Shown here: positions 1-7,993 of the stretch, one piece after another
Numbering within the stretch: the stretch's first letter is position 1
Layout of the letters: every line of letters starts with the position of its first letter
Assembly: GCF_000613785.1 (NCBI RefSeq)
Contig: NZ_BAJQ01000018.1
Coordinates: 1 to 45,826, forward strand
Direction of reading: 5' to 3'
DNA from: Segatella oulorum JCM 14966
Lineage (GTDB): Bacteria; Bacteroidota; Bacteroidia; Bacteroidales; Bacteroidaceae
DNA: 45,826 nucleotides
Position numbers and translations under genes: made by a program
Notes under the pieces: model-generated
The model's input: only the letters and a program-made list of their open reading frames with translations
What the model was told of the DNA's origin: nothing
The model's database searches: none

Positions 1-371
1 GCAGAAAAAACTCGTTTTTTTTGACGCGTGACCCTGCGGCGCAGAAAAAAGTCATTGTTTTTTGACGCTTGACCTCGGGCGCAGAAAAAACTCATTGTTT
101 TTTGACGCTTGACCCTCGGGCGCAGAAAAAAGTCATTGTTTTTTGACATGCAACCCTGCAGCGCAGAAAACGGGCCACCGTTTCTTGACTTGCAACCCTG
201 CGGCGCAGAAAACGGGCCACCGTTTCTTGACTAGCAACCCTGCGGCGCAGAAAACGGGCCACCGTTTCTTGACGTGCAACCTTGCAGCGCAGAAAACGGC
301 CATCGTTTTTTGACGCTCGACCCTGCGGCGCAGAAAACGGCCATCGTTTTTTGACGCGCGATTGCTACGGC
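1..371. repeat. Tandem array 1: nine ~41-bp hairpin units
   Basis: Nine head-to-tail units begin at 1, 41, 81, 122, 163, 205, 247, 289 and 330, each 40-42 bp and each starting GCAGAAAA. Each unit has a short inverted repeat followed by TTGAC. The stem changes between units while staying paired: A-rich/T-rich in units 1-4, AAACGG/CCGTTT in units 5-7, AAAACG/CGTTTT in units 8-9. The array lies immediately 3' of the minus-strand membrane-protein gene and continues to the left edge, so its full length is unknown. No ORF here is credible. It may act as serial terminators or a protein-binding array; that is inference. Confidence 0.9.
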
Positions 372-379
372 ATCATTTT

Positions 380-1270
380 TTAACGCAAATGCTGCTGTTG
401 CTGCTTTTCGAGGGCGCGTTGCTCAGCAGCACCATACATGAAGTATTCGAACGCGGCATAGACGTTGAGCAGTTGAAACAGCAGCAGGCCAATGAGCGTG
501 CAGACGGCAAACATCATGGGAACGAAGTAGGCGGGCAGCCCGTTGGCATCGCCTTGCAGCATGCCGATGGCGTTGAGATAGTAGGCGTTGAGCAATATTC
601 TCACGGGTATGCTGATGAGGCAGTAGGCCACGCCGCAGAGGAAGCAGATGGCTGCTTGGTTGGAAACGAGGTAACCCCAGTTGCGCCGGCCGGTGGTGAA
701 GGCCTCTTTCAGGGCTTTGCGCAGGGGCAGGGTGGGGGTGATGATGTATTTTGTGAACGCGAAATTCAGCGGGCAGAACGGCAGCAACAGGATGAAGGTG
801 AGGGCGTATTTGATGGTTTCGATGTTTTGCGTGTCGTTTAAATCGTTTTCGCGAATGAGCGATGGCCACAGCGTTTGCACGCCATACTGTGCCCATTCGA
901 GCAGCAGATAGAGCGCCAAGGTGAGCAGGGCAAACGCGAGGGCGGCGACAAGGTTGCGCTTGATGCAGCGAGCGCGGGGTTGCTGGTGGAGCTTGCCGAA
1001 GACGATGCCCATGGCGACGGCCGGCAGTAGCAGGGTTAAGGGCAGCGCTACGAGGCTCAACAGCACCTGCAGCAACGAAGGATCGTCGCCTGAATAGAAG
1101 TTGACAACGGCGTTGGTTCCATTGAAAAGCAGTGTGGTGAGAGCCATGGCCGCCACGAGATAGGGAATCAACGTTTTATAGAACAGCGTGGGATAGTGTT
1201 GCAGCAGCGTGTTGATGGTGGTCTTCATGTTGGCCAGCACGCTGCGCGTTTTGAATAAATTTTCGTTCAT
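380..1270 (-). CDS. Six-TM integral membrane protein, unknown function
   Basis: A 296-residue hydrophobic protein with about six membrane helices and a short charged, Gln-rich tail (QQQQ near the C-terminus). I do not recognise a catalytic motif; it resembles the uncharacterised multi-pass proteins common in Prevotella. The frame is open further upstream but would overlap the preceding methyltransferase gene, so the Met of MNENLF at 1270, 23 nt after the methyltransferase stop, is the better start. It is probably co-transcribed with that gene. Its stop abuts tandem array 1. Function is not assigned. Confidence 0.8.
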   Translation of the reverse strand: MNENLFKTRSVLANMKTTINTLLQHYPTLFYKTLIPYLVAAMALTTLLFNGTNAVVNFYSGDDPSLLQVLLSLVALPLTLLLPAVAMGIVFGKLHQQPRARCIKRNLVAALAFALLTLALYLLLEWAQYGVQTLWPSLIRENDLNDTQNIETIKYALTFILLLPFCPLNFAFTKYIITPTLPLRKALKEAFTTGRRNWGYLVSNQAAICFLCGVAYCLISIPVRILLNAYYLNAIGMLQGDANGLPAYFVPMMFAVCTLIGLLLFQLLNVYAAFEYFMYGAAEQRALEKQQQQHLR

Positions 1271-1293
1271 CGTTTTATGGATTTGATGTTGCG

Positions 1294-2049
1294 TTATAAA
1301 AATGTTTGTCGGCGAAATTCCGAACACACGATGGCTGTTGCAATGGCCACGTTGAGCGATTCGGCCTTGTTGGTGGCTGCCGAGCAATTAGGGATGAGCA
1401 GCCGCTGATTGACCCATGCGCGTGTTTCGGGCGACAGGCCGTTGCCCTCGTTGCCCATGATGATGATGCCCGTGGGCGACAGCGTCTTTTGATAGATGTT
1501 TTCACCATCCAACATCGTGCCGTAGATGGGGAAATTGTGGGGCAACGCAGCCAGCAGAGGGGGAAGCTCGGTGTAGTGAATGGCCACGTGAGCAATGCTG
1601 CCCATGGTGGCTTGCACCACTTTGGGATTGAAGGCTTCGGCCGTGTTGGGCGAACAAAAGATGTGCGCGATGCCAAACCAGTCGGCCATGCGGATGATGG
1701 TGCCTAAATTGCCGGGGTCTTGAATGCCGTCGAGAGCAAGCGAAAGTTGCGTGAGCGGAATGTCGAAGTCGCTGACGTCAGGGTAGGGGAAGAGGCCCAG
1801 CACCTGTTGCGGATGTTGCAGCAAGCTCACGCTCTGCAGCTCGTCTTCGCTCACAATGTGTAGCGCAGTGGTTTGCGGCACTTCGTGCGCTTCCGTCCAT
1901 TCTTCGGTGGCAACGAGGGTGTGAGCCGGCATCACGGTCAGCAAATCGCCCACCACCTTGTGACCTTCGGCGATGAAAAGCCGTTCGCGAAGCCTGTTTT
2001 TCTTCAACTGAAGCGACTTGATAAATTTGATTTTCGCTTTGCTAATCAT
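1294..2049 (-). CDS. TrmH/SpoU-family RNA 2'-O-methyltransferase
   Basis: A 251-residue protein of the SPOUT class, which methylates ribose 2'-OH of tRNA or rRNA using S-adenosylmethionine. An N-terminal substrate-binding region (SLQLKKNRLRERLFIAEGHK) precedes the trefoil-knot catalytic domain. The three SpoU motifs are visible: QDPGNLGTIIRMADWFG with the conserved Asn and Arg, then IIMGNEGNGLS, then a LNVAIATAIV-type motif 3. Length is normal. The exact target cannot be read from sequence (rlmB/trmH/tsnR-like). It is divergent from tamL with only 73 bp between start codons and probably leads the downstream membrane-protein gene. Confidence 0.93.
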   Translation of the reverse strand: MISKAKIKFIKSLQLKKNRLRERLFIAEGHKVVGDLLTVMPAHTLVATEEWTEAHEVPQTTALHIVSEDELQSVSLLQHPQQVLGLFPYPDVSDFDIPLTQLSLALDGIQDPGNLGTIIRMADWFGIAHIFCSPNTAEAFNPKVVQATMGSIAHVAIHYTELPPLLAALPHNFPIYGTMLDGENIYQKTLSPTGIIIMGNEGNGLSPETRAWVNQRLLIPNCSAATNKAESLNVAIATAIVCSEFRRQTFL

Positions 2050-2054
2050 GCTTG

Positions 2055-2062
2055 CAAAGGTA
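2055..2062 (-). promoter_or_regulatory. -7 box for the methyltransferase gene
   Basis: TACCTTTG on the minus strand matches the Bacteroidota -7 consensus TAnnTTTG. It ends five bases before the ATG at 2049, so the transcript should begin at or next to the start codon. No good -33 TTTG is seen at the usual spacing. Confidence 0.6.
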
Positions 2063-2084
2063 GCAATTTTCGGGCAAAGCGCAT

Positions 2085-2115
2085 TTTGTTATTCGTGGAA
2101 AATGTGCTAACTTTG
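2085..2115 (+). promoter_or_regulatory. Consensus promoter of tamL, very short or absent leader
   Basis: TTTG (2085-2088), a 19-bp spacer and TAACTTTG (2108-2115) match the Bacteroidota consensus exactly. The -7 box ends seven bases before the tamL ATG, so predicted transcription starts almost on the initiation codon. An in-frame TAA inside the box excludes any upstream start. Confidence 0.75.
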
Positions 2116-2122
2116 CGTCGCT

Positions 2123-4336
2123 ATGGAGTATTGCAAGATTTATAGTGTGCTTTTTGCAACGTTGCTGACGGCATGTAGTGCATCGAAGTTCGTTCCCGAG
2201 AATCAATATATGCTCGAGAGCGTGAAGATAAAATCCGACCGGAAGGATTTGGATGCTTCTACGCTCAGTGCCTACGTGCGGCAAACGGCCAATTCAAAAT
2301 GGTTTTCGTTGTTCAAAATTCCGCTGGGCACCTATGCCTTGGCAGGGCGCGACTCAACGAAATGGATGAATCGCACGCTGAAGCATATCGGTGAGGCACC
2401 CGTAATTTTCGACACTGCGCAAGCGCGTTTGTCGGTGCAGGATTTAACGTCGGCCATGCGCAACATGGGCTATATGCAGGCAAAAACACAGCTCAAAACA
2501 ACGGTTAAAGGCAAGAAGGTGAAGGTGGTGTTTCGGCTGCAACCCGGCGAACCCTATCTGATTCATACGTTGAAATATGATATTCAAGATAGCGTGATTG
2601 CGGCTTTGCTGGCGCGCAAAGAGAAACGCAACATGTTTAAGCCCACCTTAGCGGCTGGAAGTAGATTTACGGTAGATGCTTTGAATGCCGAACGCAAGAA
2701 TATTACAGACTTTTTATTGAATCACGGTTATTACAAGTTTCATCGCGATTTTATTCAGTATAGTGCCGATTCGGCGCGCAATAGTCGTGATATCAACATC
2801 ACGTTGCATCTGCTGCCTTATCGCACAAACGAACAAAAGCACGACACGTTGCATCCCTGCTATGTCATTGATAGCATTTATTATCGTATGAATGAGGATG
2901 GTGGTGCCATACGTTTGCGCAAAAGTGTGCTACGCAATGCTACAATGCTCGAAGCACACGAGCCGTATGATGCCAATAAACTGGAGCAAACCTACAACAA
3001 GTTTGCACGCTTTCAAGTCGTCAGATACACCAATATCACTTTTAAAGAGCGACCCGATACAACGCTGTTGGATTGCGAAATCCAGTTGAACACCAACAAA
3101 GCCAACACACTATCTTTTCAGCCCGAAGGCACAAACACGGCCGGAGATTTGGGAGCTGCCGCCAGCTTGACATGGGAAAATCGCAACCTTTTTCATGGGG
3201 CTGAGTTGTTGAGCGTGCAATTACGTGGCGCTTTTGAGGCCATTCGTGGGTTGGAAGGCTATAAAAACCAAAACTATGTGGAATATGGTTTTGAAACGAA
3301 ATTGCAGTTCCCTCGTTTTTTAGCGCCGTTCCTTTCGCGCACGTTTAAGCACAGGAGCTTGGCAACATCCGAATTGGCAACAGGTTATAATCTGCAAAAT
3401 CGCCCTGAGTTTCATCGGCGAGTCTTTTCGGCTGCATGGCGTTATCGTTGGGCAGAACCGCATCATCACATTAGTTATCGTGCCGATGTGTTGGACTTGA
3501 GCTATGTTTATATGCCTTGGATCAGTGTCACTTTCAAACACGATTACTTGGATGGAACGAGCAATCGCAATGCTATTTTGCGCTATAATTACGAGGATTT
3601 GTTCATCATGAAGATTGGAATGGGGCTGACCTATAATGACAATGTGAATGTTGTGCGGGCTAATATTGAAACAGCGGGCAACATTCTCAACGGGTTGTCG
3701 CATTTGTTTCGTTTTAAGCAGAATGCCAATCAGCAGGCCACCTTATTTAATATAGCCTTTGCGCAATATGTGAAGTTTGATGTAGACCTCACCCATTTAA
3801 TTTGTTTCGATGCACGCAATGCTTTGGCTATGCACGTGGGGTTAGGTGTGGCGTGGCCCTATGGTAACAGCACCATTCTGCCTTTTGAAAAGCGTTATTT
3901 CTCGGGTGGTGCCAATAGTGTGCGCGGTTGGAGCGTTAGGGAATTAGGACCTGGAAAGTTTAAGGGGTCAGGTGGTCGCATAGACTTTATTAATCAGACG
4001 GGCGATATGAAGTTAGATTTGAATGTAGAGTATCGAACGTATTTGTTTTGGAAGTTTAATGGTGCGGCTTTTGTAGATGCAGGTAATATTTGGACATTGC
4101 GAAACTATGTAGACCAGCCTGGCGGGCAGTTTAAGTTCGATACGTTTTATAAGCAAATGGCTGTGGCCTATGGACTGGGACTCCGCTTGAATTTCGATTA
4201 TTTCATTCTGCGTTTTGACATGGCAATGCGCGCCATCAATCCTGCCTATGCTGATGTGCACGAGCATTATCCTATCTTCCATCCTAAGTTTAGTCGTGAT
4301 TTTGCTTTCCATTTTGCAGTTGGACTGCCATTTTAA
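2123..4336 (+). CDS. tamL: TamL: lipoprotein Omp85/BamA-family outer-membrane assembly factor
   Basis: A 737-residue Omp85-superfamily protein. The N-terminus is a lipoprotein signal peptide with lipobox LLTAC (Cys at about residue 18), the feature that separates Bacteroidota TamL from TamA. POTRA-like repeats follow to about residue 330, then a C-terminal 16-strand-type barrel. The conserved VRGW motif of the family sits in SGGANSVRGWSVRELG, and the chain ends in aromatic F. The known family role is insertion of outer-membrane proteins, working with an inner-membrane TamB-like partner, which is not in this window. The start is fixed by the signal peptide and an upstream in-frame stop. Confidence 0.93.
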   Translation: MEYCKIYSVLFATLLTACSASKFVPENQYMLESVKIKSDRKDLDASTLSAYVRQTANSKWFSLFKIPLGTYALAGRDSTKWMNRTLKHIGEAPVIFDTAQARLSVQDLTSAMRNMGYMQAKTQLKTTVKGKKVKVVFRLQPGEPYLIHTLKYDIQDSVIAALLARKEKRNMFKPTLAAGSRFTVDALNAERKNITDFLLNHGYYKFHRDFIQYSADSARNSRDINITLHLLPYRTNEQKHDTLHPCYVIDSIYYRMNEDGGAIRLRKSVLRNATMLEAHEPYDANKLEQTYNKFARFQVVRYTNITFKERPDTTLLDCEIQLNTNKANTLSFQPEGTNTAGDLGAAASLTWENRNLFHGAELLSVQLRGAFEAIRGLEGYKNQNYVEYGFETKLQFPRFLAPFLSRTFKHRSLATSELATGYNLQNRPEFHRRVFSAAWRYRWAEPHHHISYRADVLDLSYVYMPWISVTFKHDYLDGTSNRNAILRYNYEDLFIMKIGMGLTYNDNVNVVRANIETAGNILNGLSHLFRFKQNANQQATLFNIAFAQYVKFDVDLTHLICFDARNALAMHVGLGVAWPYGNSTILPFEKRYFSGGANSVRGWSVRELGPGKFKGSGGRIDFINQTGDMKLDLNVEYRTYLFWKFNGAAFVDAGNIWTLRNYVDQPGGQFKFDTFYKQMAVAYGLGLRLNFDYFILRFDMAMRAINPAYADVHEHYPIFHPKFSRDFAFHFAVGLPF

Positions 4337-4470
4337 ATGCCGCAAAGCGTTTTCTTCTCTCTATATAAAGGTGAAAGTGTAGCATTGAACGTCGTGGAAA
4401 AAGTGTGAAATGTTGCCATAAAGACTGTGCAAATTAATATTAAAACGAGAGTGCAATGAAATAATTTATA

Positions 4471-4478
4471 TACCTTTG
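4471..4478 (+). promoter_or_regulatory. -7 box upstream of galE
   Basis: TACCTTTG lies 25 bp before the galE ATG, giving a leader of about 20 nt. The -33 region is poor. The 167-bp gap from tamL and this box suggest galE has its own transcript. Confidence 0.6.
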
Positions 4479-4503
4479 CGACAAATCTAACTCATTCATT
4501 TTT

Positions 4504-5532
4504 ATGAAACAAACTATATTGGTAACGGGAGGAACGGGCTTCATTGGTTCACACACAGTTGTTGAATTGATGGAAGCCGGTTATGAAGTTGTGATTATTG
4601 ATAATCTCAGTAATTCAAAAATTGAAGTACTTGATGGTATTGCGCAGATTACAGGGCAGAAACCTGCTTTCGAAAAGGTTGATTTGCGCGATAAAGAGGC
4701 TACGGAAGGCGTGTTTAAGAAATATCCACATATTGCGGGTATCATTCATTTCGCTGCATCAAAGGCTGTGGGAGAGAGTGTGCAAAAGCCGCTACTTTAC
4801 TATCGAAACAATATCGTTTCGCTGATTAATCTCTTAGAGTTAATGCCACAATATGGTGTAAAAGGTTTTATCTTCTCTTCAAGTTGCACCGTGTATGGGC
4901 AGCCGAAGCCTGAGAATTTGCCTGTAACAGAGGACGCTCCTCATCAAAAGGCTACATCACCCTATGGTAATACGAAGGAGATTAACGAGCAAATTATCTA
5001 TGACTATATTCATAGTGGCGCAAGCATCAAGAGCATTGTGTTGCGTTATTTTAACCCGATAGGGGCACATCCAACAGCCCTTATCGGTGAGTTGCCCAAT
5101 GGCGTCCCCGCCAATTTAATTCCATTTGTCACGCAGACAGCAGCAGGAATACGCAAGGAATTGACTATCTTTGGAAACGATTACAATACGCCCGATGGCA
5201 CTTGTATTCGTGATTACATCTACGTGGTTGATTTGGCTAAGGCACATGTCGCTGCGATGCAGCGTGTGTTGAATGCTGATGCAGAACCAATCGAATATTT
5301 TAATATTGGCACAGGAAAAGGCAATACCACGAAAGAGATTGTCGACACCTTTGAAAAAGCTACAGGTGTAAAAGTGAATTGGAAATATGGTCCACGCCGA
5401 GAAGGCGATATTGAAAAGATTTGGGGTGATTGCTCTAAGGCAAATGCGGTCTTAGGTTGGGAGGCAAAAACACCTTTGAATGAAGTGTTGGCAACTGCAT
5501 GGAAGTGGCAACAGAAGCTAAAGGAGGTTTAA
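4504..5532 (+). CDS. galE: UDP-glucose 4-epimerase
   Basis: A 342-residue extended short-chain dehydrogenase. The NAD-binding glycine motif TGGTGFIGSHT is at residues 7-17, the catalytic Ser/Thr region is FSSSCTVYG, and the catalytic YxxxK is in SPYGNTKE. It interconverts UDP-glucose and UDP-galactose in the cytosol using bound NAD, feeding the Leloir pathway and surface-polysaccharide precursors. Length is typical and the frame intact. The C-terminal domain (YFNIGTGKGNTTKEIV, then an LGW motif) matches GalE rather than dTDP-glucose dehydratases. Confidence 0.96.
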   Translation: MKQTILVTGGTGFIGSHTVVELMEAGYEVVIIDNLSNSKIEVLDGIAQITGQKPAFEKVDLRDKEATEGVFKKYPHIAGIIHFAASKAVGESVQKPLLYYRNNIVSLINLLELMPQYGVKGFIFSSSCTVYGQPKPENLPVTEDAPHQKATSPYGNTKEINEQIIYDYIHSGASIKSIVLRYFNPIGAHPTALIGELPNGVPANLIPFVTQTAAGIRKELTIFGNDYNTPDGTCIRDYIYVVDLAKAHVAAMQRVLNADAEPIEYFNIGTGKGNTTKEIVDTFEKATGVKVNWKYGPRREGDIEKIWGDCSKANAVLGWEAKTPLNEVLATAWKWQQKLKEV

Positions 5533-5581
5533 GTATCAGCATTTAACGGCGCAAAGGGATTACTAAAAAATAGTTTTAAAA

Positions 5582-5613
5582 TTTGGTTTATAAATTGAAA
5601 AGTACTACCTTTG
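5582..5613 (+). promoter_or_regulatory. Promoter of the infC-rpmI-rplT operon
   Basis: TTTG at 5582-5585, a 20-bp spacer and TACCTTTG at 5606-5613 fit the Bacteroidota consensus. Predicted transcription starts near 5620. That makes the possible TTG start at 5621 unlikely and favours the ATG at 5651. Confidence 0.75.
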
Positions 5614-5650
5614 CAGCCGTTTGGTATTTAAACAGACAGAAAATAATTGG

Positions 5651-6346
5651 ATGAAGAATGACAAATTAAAAAACCAGTATCGTGTCAATGAACAGATACG
5701 TGCACGTGAAGTTCGCATAGTAGGGGATGAAGGCTCTGAAGTTGTGTCAACGAAGAAGGCTTTAGATATGGCTCGGCAACAAGGTGTTGACCTTGTAGAA
5801 ATCTCCCCCAATGCTCAACCTCCTGTTTGTCGTCTCATTGATTATTCAAAGTTTTTGTATCAGCAAAAGAAGCATCAGAAGGAAATTAAGCAGAAGCAAG
5901 TTAAGGTTGAGGTGAAAGAAATACGCTTTGGCCCGCAAACCGACGAGCATGATTATAATTTTAAATTGAAGCATGCCAAGGAATTCTTGGAAGATGGTAA
6001 TAAAGTTCGTGCTTATGTTTTCTTTCGCGGTCGTTCCATTTTGTTTAAAGAGCAGGGCGAAGTGCTTCTGCTTCGATTTGCAAACGATTTAGAAGAATTT
6101 GGAAAAGTTGAGCAAATGCCCCGTCTTGAAGGTAAGAAAATGTTCTTATTCATTGCTCCAAAGAAATCGGGTGTAGCAAAGAAAAGCCAGCAGAAGCTTG
6201 ATCGCGAGAAGAGAGATGCTGAGGCAAAGTTAGCAAGTGACATGCAACGTGAAGCCAATCTTGAGAAGACGGGCTTGTTTGCAAATGCAAAGAATGGAGA
6301 AAAGGCACTTGATCAGCTGAAAGATAGCGCGGCAACAAATGAATAA
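5651..6346 (+). CDS. infC: Translation initiation factor IF-3
   Basis: A 231-residue IF-3. The N-terminal domain carries the family sequence [16 protein letters not shown] and [20 protein letters not shown] lysine-rich linker and the C-terminal domain follow ([16 protein letters not shown], then [14 protein letters not shown]). It binds the 30S subunit, blocks 50S joining and proofreads initiator tRNA pairing. A charged tail of about 50 residues after the core is longer than in the E. coli protein. I chose ATG 5651 over TTG 5621 because the promoter nearly overlaps the TTG. It is first in the classic infC-rpmI-rplT operon. Confidence 0.96.
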   Translation: MKNDKLKNQYRVNEQIRAREVRIVGDEGSEVVSTKKALDMARQQGVDLVEISPNAQPPVCRLIDYSKFLYQQKKHQKEIKQKQVKVEVKEIRFGPQTDEHDYNFKLKHAKEFLEDGNKVRAYVFFRGRSILFKEQGEVLLLRFANDLEEFGKVEQMPRLEGKKMFLFIAPKKSGVAKKSQQKLDREKRDAEAKLASDMQREANLEKTGLFANAKNGEKALDQLKDSAATNE

Positions 6347-6410
6347 AAAAAGTGCGTAACGCCAGGTATATGCGTTGCCACGATTATTAATAATAATAAA
6401 AAGTAAAAAA

Positions 6411-6608
6411 ATGCCTAAAGTTAAGACAAATTCTGGTGCAAAGAAACGTTTTTCTTTCACCGGTACTGGTAAGGTTAAAAGACATCATGCCTACCATAGT
6501 CACATTCTGACTAAAAAGACAAAGAAGCAAAAGCGAAATCTTGTTCATCAAACATTAGTAGATCGCACGAACATGAAGCAAGTGCGTGATTTGCTTTGTT
6601 TGCGTTAA
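6411..6608 (+). CDS. rpmI: 50S ribosomal protein L35
   Basis: A 65-residue basic protein beginning [20 protein letters not shown], the L35 signature, with the [15 protein letters not shown] segment typical of the family. It binds 23S rRNA in the large subunit. The frame is open 12 codons upstream without an ATG; the family start is at 6411. It sits between infC and rplT as in most bacteria. A weak inverted repeat (AACGC/GCGTT, about 6357-6375) lies in the infC-rpmI gap, where L20-responsive control occurs in some bacteria; that role is not demonstrated here. Confidence 0.97.
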   Translation: MPKVKTNSGAKKRFSFTGTGKVKRHHAYHSHILTKKTKKQKRNLVHQTLVDRTNMKQVRDLLCLR

Positions 6609-6645
6609 TTCACTTTTTAGTAGAAAACATTAAAGAAGAAAAATT

Positions 6646-6990
6646 ATGCCAAGATCAGTAAATCATGTTGCTTCAAAAGCAAAGAGAACAAGAATTCTGA
6701 AGCTCACAAAAGGTTATTATGGAGCGAGAAAGAATGTTTGGACAGTAGCAAAAAATACTTGGGAGAAGGGTCTTACGTATGCTTATCGCGACCGCCGCAA
6801 CAAGAAACGCAATTTCCGCGCCTTGTGGATACAGCGTATTAATGCAGCTGCTCGCCTTGAGAGTATGAGTTATTCTACATTGATGGGGGCTTTACATAAG
6901 GCTGGTATTGAAATCAATCGTAAGGTTCTTGCAGACTTAGCTGTAAATAATCCTGAGGCTTTTAAAGCGATTGTGGATAAAGTAAAATAA
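6646..6990 (+). CDS. rplT: 50S ribosomal protein L20
   Basis: A 114-residue protein starting [20 protein letters not shown], with [13 protein letters not shown] and [20 protein letters not shown], all diagnostic of L20. It binds 23S rRNA early in 50S assembly and in some bacteria represses its own operon. Length and frame are normal. It is the last gene of the operon and is followed by a strong terminator. Confidence 0.98.
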   Translation: MPRSVNHVASKAKRTRILKLTKGYYGARKNVWTVAKNTWEKGLTYAYRDRRNKKRNFRALWIQRINAAARLESMSYSTLMGALHKAGIEINRKVLADLAVNNPEAFKAIVDKVK

Positions 6991-7016
6991 CTATTAGTAT
7001 TTTATATCAATAAGAG

Positions 7017-7049
7017 AAATGGGGATGTATGTTGCATATATCCTCATTT
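7017..7049 (+). terminator. Terminator of the infC-rpmI-rplT operon
   Basis: A 15-bp stem (arms 7017-7031 and 7035-7049, two G-U pairs) with a 3-nt loop, followed by TCTTTG. It lies 27 bp after the rplT stop. Confidence 0.8.
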
Positions 7050-7111
7050 TCTTTGTCTATATCCTATGCAGAAAAGGCAATAATTATACACGGATAGCCC
7101 CCTCTTTATGC

Positions 7112-7462
7112 TTAATAGAGATTGGTGTCTTCAAAAAGATTTAGAGGCATCTCCTTTTTTATTTCCTCCATATTCCTCTCTTCCTCGTTATGTTCTTTGA
7201 ATTGCAGTAGCAGTTGATTAGAAAGTGGATTTTCGGTATTGATACGATAAGTTCCTCGTTTTGCTGTGCGCACAATCAAAGAATTAGGCTTCTTTGCATG
7301 GGTTATCAAATCTTGCACCACTGCTTTGTAAACACTATCATAAGCAATGGGAGCGAAAAGACTATTACATGCGTTGTACACATGATTCACAATCTTTTTG
7401 ACAGAAAGTCCTTCACAATCGGCTTCGATTAAAATGCGTAATATCTCTTGATGATAATCCAA
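7112..7462 (-). CDS. Small winged-helix-like protein, unknown function
   Basis: A 116-residue protein. Residues 1-75 (ILIEADCEGLSVKKIVNHVY, then YDSVYKAVVQDL and KRGTYRIN) read like a winged-helix fold of the HARE-HTH kind: helix, helix, recognition helix, then a short beta wing. The C-terminal 40 residues are acidic and probably disordered. The fold assignment is inference; I do not recognise a named family. It is followed on the same strand by nothing related, and convergent rplT ends 122 bp away. The gene before it is another small winged-helix protein, separated by a terminator. Confidence 0.65.
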   Translation of the reverse strand: MDYHQEILRILIEADCEGLSVKKIVNHVYNACNSLFAPIAYDSVYKAVVQDLITHAKKPNSLIVRTAKRGTYRINTENPLSNQLLLQFKEHNEEERNMEEIKKEMPLNLFEDTNLY

Positions 7463-7477
7463 AACAACCCATCATTT

Positions 7478-7517
7478 AAAAGGGGGAGCTGCTTATTATT
7501 CAACAGTTCCCCCTTTT
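7478..7517 (-). terminator. Hairpin terminator between two small winged-helix genes
   Basis: Arms 7478-7491 and 7504-7517 pair over 14 bp (AAAAGGGGGA with TCCCCCTTTT, one wobble) around a 12-nt loop. The A/T ends make it usable in either direction. It follows the 7542-7838 gene. Confidence 0.75.
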
Positions 7518-7541
7518 GGTGAATAAGACTTTTGAGAATGG

Positions 7542-7838
7542 TTATGCAAGTGTTAGCAAGTTATTCTCATCTTTAACTTTTCCTTCTTTGAAGAGCCAGC
7601 CTATGCCTAAGTAGGCTTCTTCAACACTAATCTTTGCAGCTTTTGCAATCTCAGCAACAGAAAGCGCACCTTCTGCAGCAGCTAATGCCTGATAGACATC
7701 GCCTGCACGGAAACCAACGCTTTCAGCATTGATATACAAAACGGGAGTTGCAGAAGCGGCCTTCTTGGGCGCTGCTGCTTTCTTTACTGCGACTTTCTTG
7801 GGTGCAGTAGCTTTTGACGTAGCTTTTTTTTCTGTCAT
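7542..7838 (-). CDS. Winged-helix domain protein with a Lys/Ala-rich tail (DUF2582-like)
   Basis: A 98-residue protein in two parts. Residues 1-30 are almost only Lys, Ala, Pro and Thr, with repeated PKKA-type units like histone-H1 tails. Residues 35-98 (INAESVGFRAGDVYQALAAA, then ISVEEAYLGIGWLFKEGKV) match the small winged-helix domain often annotated DUF2582 (PF10771). Such a basic tail would favour non-specific DNA binding, so a nucleoid-associated role is plausible but inferred. It has its own promoter and terminator. Confidence 0.8.
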   Translation of the reverse strand: MTEKKATSKATAPKKVAVKKAAAPKKAASATPVLYINAESVGFRAGDVYQALAAAEGALSVAEIAKAAKISVEEAYLGIGWLFKEGKVKDENNLLTLA

Positions 7839-7904
7839 AAGTGACTAAATTAATTGTTGTTGCTTATCGTAACCTGCTCTTGATGAACTTGGAATCCGAC
7901 ACTG

Positions 7905-7912
7905 CAAAAGTA
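7905..7912 (-). promoter_or_regulatory. -7 box for the DUF2582-like gene
   Basis: TACTTTTG on the minus strand, matching TAnnTTTG and giving a leader of about 60 nt before the ATG at 7838. Confidence 0.55.
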
Positions 7913-7993
7913 CTGAATTCTATTCAATTAGTCGTTGAAACGAATGCAAAATTAGCGATTTGACAGTCTTGTTGTCTCATATTTTGACTTATG

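Noticed and set aside
362..841. Plus-strand ORF over the first membrane-protein gene
   Set aside because: It is antisense to a clear multi-TM protein, with unlikely composition.
5621..5650. TTG start for infC
   Set aside because: It lies within about one base of the predicted transcription start. ATG 5651 matches the family N-terminus.
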